64,000 nucleotides of DNA from Aliidongia dinghuensis (GTDB lineage: Bacteria > Pseudomonadota > Alphaproteobacteria > ATCC43930 > CGMCC-115725), in the NCBI RefSeq assembly GCF_014643535.1, contig NZ_BMJQ01000011.1, positions 186,001-250,000 of the forward strand, written 5' to 3'. Of the stretch, positions 61,813 to 64,000 are shown in pieces (positions within the stretch are counted from its first letter, which is position 1; each line of letters starts with the position of its first letter). The notes under the pieces were generated by a model, which saw only the letters and a list, made by a program, of their open reading frames with translations, was not told the origin of the DNA and searched no databases. The position numbers were made by a program, and so were the translations under genes.

Positions 61813-62970
61813 ATGGCCACGCCGCTCGACAGCAGCCTGAGCCGCACCGTCGCTGGCCGCATCGTCGTCGGCATGTCCGGCGGCGTCGACAGCGCGGTGA
61901 CCGCGGCCGTGCTGGCGGAGCAGGGGCACGACGTCATCGGCGTGACGCTGCAGCTCTACGACCACGGCATGACGGTCGGCAAGAAGGGCGCCTGCTGTGC
62001 CGGCCAGGACATCTACGATGCCGCGCGCGTCGCCGAGCAGCTCGGCATCCCGCACTATGTGCTGGATTATGAATCGCGCTTCCGCCAGTCGGTGATCGAC
62101 GATTTCGCCGACACGTACATGGCCGGCGAGACGCCGATCCCCTGCGTGCGCTGCAACCAGACGGTCAAGTTCACCGACCTGATGCGGGTGGCGCAGGACC
62201 TGGGCGCCGACGCGCTCGCGACCGGCCATTACGTCCGCCGGATCGGGGGGCCGAACGGGGCAGAGCTGCATCGCGGCAGCGATCCCTCGCGCGACCAGAG
62301 CTATTTTCTGTTTGCGACGACGCGGGAGCAGCTCGAATTCCTGCGCTTTCCCCTGGGTCTGCAGACCAAGACCGAGACGCGCGCCATCGCCGAGCGCCTG
62401 GGCCTCGCCGTCGCCGACAAGCCCGATAGCCAGGACATCTGCTTCGTGCCCGAAGGCTCGTACGCGAGCCTGGTGGCGAAGCTTCGGCCGGGCGCCTTGA
62501 CGCCGGGCGAGATCGTCGATCTCGCTGGCAATGTGCTGGGCCGGCACGACGGTATTATCAATTTCACGGTCGGTCAGCGCCGCGGCCTCGCCCTCGGCGG
62601 CCATGCCGACCGGCTGTTCGTGATCCGGCTCGAGCCCGACCGGGCGCGCGTGGTCGTGGGCCCGCGCGAGGCGCTTGCCACCAGCCTCGTGCACCTGGGC
62701 GAGATGAACTGGCTCGATGCCGCAGCCGAGACGGCCGAGGGCCGGCCGGTGCTGGTCAAGTTGCGCTCGGCCCAGCCGCCAGTGCCGGCGCGGCTGACGG
62801 CGACCGGCCCGGACACGGCGGAGCTGGTGCTGGAGGCGGCAGCGCCGACCGGCGTGGCGCCGGGTCAGGCCGGCGTCATCTATGACGGCGACCGGGTTTT
62901 GGGCGGCGGCTGGATCAAGCGCAACCGCTCTGCAGCGGATGCGCAGCTCGTCGCTATCGAGCATGCTTGA
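61813..62970 (+). CDS. mnmA: tRNA-specific 2-thiouridylase
   Basis: A 385-residue enzyme that thiolates U34 of tRNA-Lys, -Glu and -Gln using sulfur relayed from IscS. The PP-loop is [10 protein letters not shown] (20-29), the catalytic Cys114 is in [10 protein letters not shown], the second active Cys210 is in [11 protein letters not shown], and GHYVRR and DQSYFLF are further family motifs. It ends the isc run, so the sulfur donor and an acceptor are encoded in one direction. It is followed at 39 bp by a tRNA gene. Confidence 0.97.
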   Translation: MATPLDSSLSRTVAGRIVVGMSGGVDSAVTAAVLAEQGHDVIGVTLQLYDHGMTVGKKGACCAGQDIYDAARVAEQLGIPHYVLDYESRFRQSVIDDFADTYMAGETPIPCVRCNQTVKFTDLMRVAQDLGADALATGHYVRRIGGPNGAELHRGSDPSRDQSYFLFATTREQLEFLRFPLGLQTKTETRAIAERLGLAVADKPDSQDICFVPEGSYASLVAKLRPGALTPGEIVDLAGNVLGRHDGIINFTVGQRRGLALGGHADRLFVIRLEPDRARVVVGPREALATSLVHLGEMNWLDAAAETAEGRPVLVKLRSAQPPVPARLTATGPDTAELVLEAAAPTGVAPGQAGVIYDGDRVLGGGWIKRNRSAADAQLVAIEHA

Positions 62971-63009
62971 CAGACGGCCGGCATTTTCCGATAACGCGGC
63001 CTCTCCTGT

Positions 63010-63086
63010 GGCGGGATAGCTCAGTTGGTCAGAGCAGGGGAATCATAATCCCAAGGTCGCTGGTTCAAATCCAGTTCCCGCTACCA
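63010..63086 (+). tRNA. tRNA with CAU anticodon (Met elongator or Ile2)
   Basis: A 77-nt cloverleaf with encoded CCA. Acceptor GGCGGGA pairs with TCCCGCT, D-stem is GCTC/GAGC, anticodon loop is ATCATAA with CAT at 63044-63046, and T-stem is GCTGG/CCAGT with loop TTCAAAT. The first anticodon-stem pair (G-A) is mismatched. CAU can be elongator methionine, or isoleucine if C34 is modified to lysidine; the T arm looks Ile2-like and the anticodon arm Met-like, so the identity is left open. Confidence 0.92.
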
Positions 63087-63114
63087 AATTTATCAAGCAC
63101 TTAGCTTAGAATCA

Positions 63115-63142
63115 GGGCCGCGAAAGCGGCCCTTTTTCTTTT
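63115..63142 (+). terminator. rho-independent terminator after the tRNA
   Basis: GGGCCGC (63115-63121), GAAA loop, GCGGCCC (63126-63132), then TTTTTCTTTT. It is a textbook intrinsic terminator 28 bp beyond the tRNA. Confidence 0.93.
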
Positions 63143-63433
63143 CGGGGCAACGCCTGGGGCAACAAATTGCCAATTTGGGTTGCCCGTTGCCCCGCCTGAA
63201 AATCACGACCGCCCCCGGGCAGGGGCCCCGTTGCCGGGGACCGCTGGGCCGAAATCAAGCCGCGCGGCTATACCCACGCGCGCGATCGCGCGCCGCTGCC
63301 GTCGCCACCGGGCCGAGTGTCGTGGACGGGTCAAACGGATTAGCTGACCCAGCGCCAGGAGAGCCCGTCCTGATCGGTTGTCCGTTCAGTGCCGGTTCAA
63401 ACCAGATCCGAAGTAGTCGACACCCGCAGACGC
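63143..63433. other. non-coding stretch with nested inverted repeats after the tRNA
   Basis: GGGGCAACG (63144-63152) and CGTTGCCCC (63185-63193) are perfect 9-bp inverted arms. Between them lie a second GGGGCAAC, AAATTGCCAATTT (a palindrome around its central C) and GTTGCCC. Such structured sequence just 3' of a tRNA can be an attachment-site remnant, but no integrase gene is in view. The remainder of the stretch shows nothing recognisable. Confidence 0.45.
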
Positions 63434-64000
63434 TCAGCCCTTCTTCTTTCGCAGCTCGAGCAGCCCGAGCAGGATCTCGTCGCGGTAGGCCTCCAACTCG
63501 GGGAGCGAACGATTTTTGACCTCCTCGTGGACGCCCTCGATGATCTTTGCTCGGACCTCGGGCGTGATCTCTGGCGTGCCGAGCACCTTCCACCATGCGG
63601 TCAGCGGACCGGTGAACTGATCGAAAAAGTGCTCGATGCCGCCGGCGCCGCCGCCCAGGTGGTAGAGCAGGGCCGGCCCCATGATGCCCCAGCGAAGCCC
63701 TGGCCCCCAGGACACGGCGGCATCGACGTCGCCGACGCTGACGACGCCTTCGGAAACGAGATGGACGACCTCTCGGAACAGCGCCGCCGCCAGTCGATTG
63801 GCGACGTGTCCCGGCACTTCCTTCCGCACGTGGATCGCCCGCTTGCCCAGGCCCGTGTAGAACGCCATCGCCCGTTCGATGGTTTCCGCCGAGGTCTTCG
63901 ATCCGCCGACGATCTCGACCAGCGGCACGAGATGCGGTGGGTTGAACGGATGGCCGATGACGCACCGCTCCGGGTGATGCTCGCAGGCGGATTGGATGTC
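63434..64000 (-). CDS. 3-hydroxyacyl-CoA dehydrogenase family protein, N-terminal part outside window
   Basis: The gene enters from the right edge and ends at 63434, giving the last 188 residues. The visible part has the family boundary motif CVIGHPFNPPHLVPLVEIVG, then the linker helix GKRAIHVRKEVPGHVANRLA and a C-terminal dimerisation domain with GVVSVGDVDAAVSWGPGLRW. This form resembles L-carnitine dehydrogenase and L-gulonate 3-dehydrogenase more than the fatty-acid oxidation enzyme. The open frame beginning at 63928 is only an internal GTG; the sequence reads through to the window edge. The Rossmann domain is not visible, so the substrate class is uncertain. Confidence 0.88.
   Translation of the reverse strand, partial: DIQSACEHHPERCVIGHPFNPPHLVPLVEIVGGSKTSAETIERAMAFYTGLGKRAIHVRKEVPGHVANRLAAALFREVVHLVSEGVVSVGDVDAAVSWGPGLRWGIMGPALLYHLGGGAGGIEHFFDQFTGPLTAWWKVLGTPEITPEVRAKIIEGVHEEVKNRSLPELEAYRDEILLGLLELRKKKG

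Noticed and set aside
60085-62964. 959-codon minus-strand open frame opposite iscA, the HscA-like gene, fdx and mnmA
   Set aside because: The plus-strand genes are unmistakable. The antisense translation is low in complexity, rich in Arg, His and Asp, and has no ribosome site.
63175-63519. 114-codon plus-strand frame after the tRNA terminator
   Set aside because: There is no ribosome site, the translation is Arg/Pro/Ala-rich, and it overlaps the dehydrogenase gene in antisense.

Overview
The window is high-GC DNA (most third codon positions are G or C) from an alphaproteobacterium, most likely of the Rhodospirillales type. The evidence is the gene order rne / penicillin-binding protein 1A / prfB, the M48 protease - DsbA - aroQ - accB - accC block, the glnE - bcp - DUF455 run, and an ISC-type iron-sulfur locus running into mnmA. 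Nearly all of it reads as ordinary chromosome. No insertion sequence, prophage gene or CRISPR array is visible.

Layout. 1-2.1 kb: accC (cut by the window edge), accB and aroQ on the minus strand, then a two-DTG aspartic-protease-like protein. 2.3-11.4 kb: an aromatic-acid catabolic block. It holds a MarR/HPPD pair around a palindromic operator, two LysR regulators, a small DUF1127-like protein, a quinate/shikimate operon (fused dehydroshikimate dehydratase-HPPD protein, NAD-type shikimate dehydrogenase, MHS permease) and maleylacetoacetate isomerase. The block sits between dsbA and aroQ, which are usually close neighbours. 11.4-17 kb: DsbA-like and M48 periplasmic proteins, then a GGT-like lipoprotein, an aminotransferase and a methyltransferase. 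17-19 kb: a VOC protein and a TetR/DUF1348 pair. 19-27 kb: RNase E, PBP1A and prfB with its programmed +1 frameshift. 27-33.3 kb: a HAF-repeat protein, a LysR-controlled redox/hydrolase cluster and an internally deleted peptide-binding protein. 33.4-34.8 kb: two AT-richer orphan genes with HEPN-like R-x4-H motifs.

34.8-46.3 kb: YgiQ radical SAM protein, a TetR/tautomerase pair with shared operator boxes, the DUF455 - bcp - glnE operon and an AsmA/YhdP-like envelope protein. 46.4-52 kb: a DeoR regulator facing, across a perfect 16-bp palindrome, a SLOG-family protein, a complete ABC importer (permease, ATPase, binding protein, permease) and a small cupin. The substrate is unknown and this is the best candidate for an undescribed pathway. 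52-56.6 kb: pentapeptide-repeat protein, tyrS, anmK and an alpha/beta hydrolase. 56.7-63 kb: cysE, two cysteine desulfurases, iscA, a shrunken HscA/Hsp70-like protein, ferredoxin and mnmA. No iscU or hscB lies among them, so sulfur mobilisation from serine to tRNA thiolation is laid out in one direction. A CAU tRNA with a terminator follows, and a 3-hydroxyacyl-CoA dehydrogenase is cut by the right edge.

Three related 109-112-bp composite palindromic elements (18.9, 37.1 and 57.6 kb) punctuate intergenic regions. Start sites were chosen from Shine-Dalgarno spacing, signal peptides and family lengths. Family names rest on motif reading, not on a database search.
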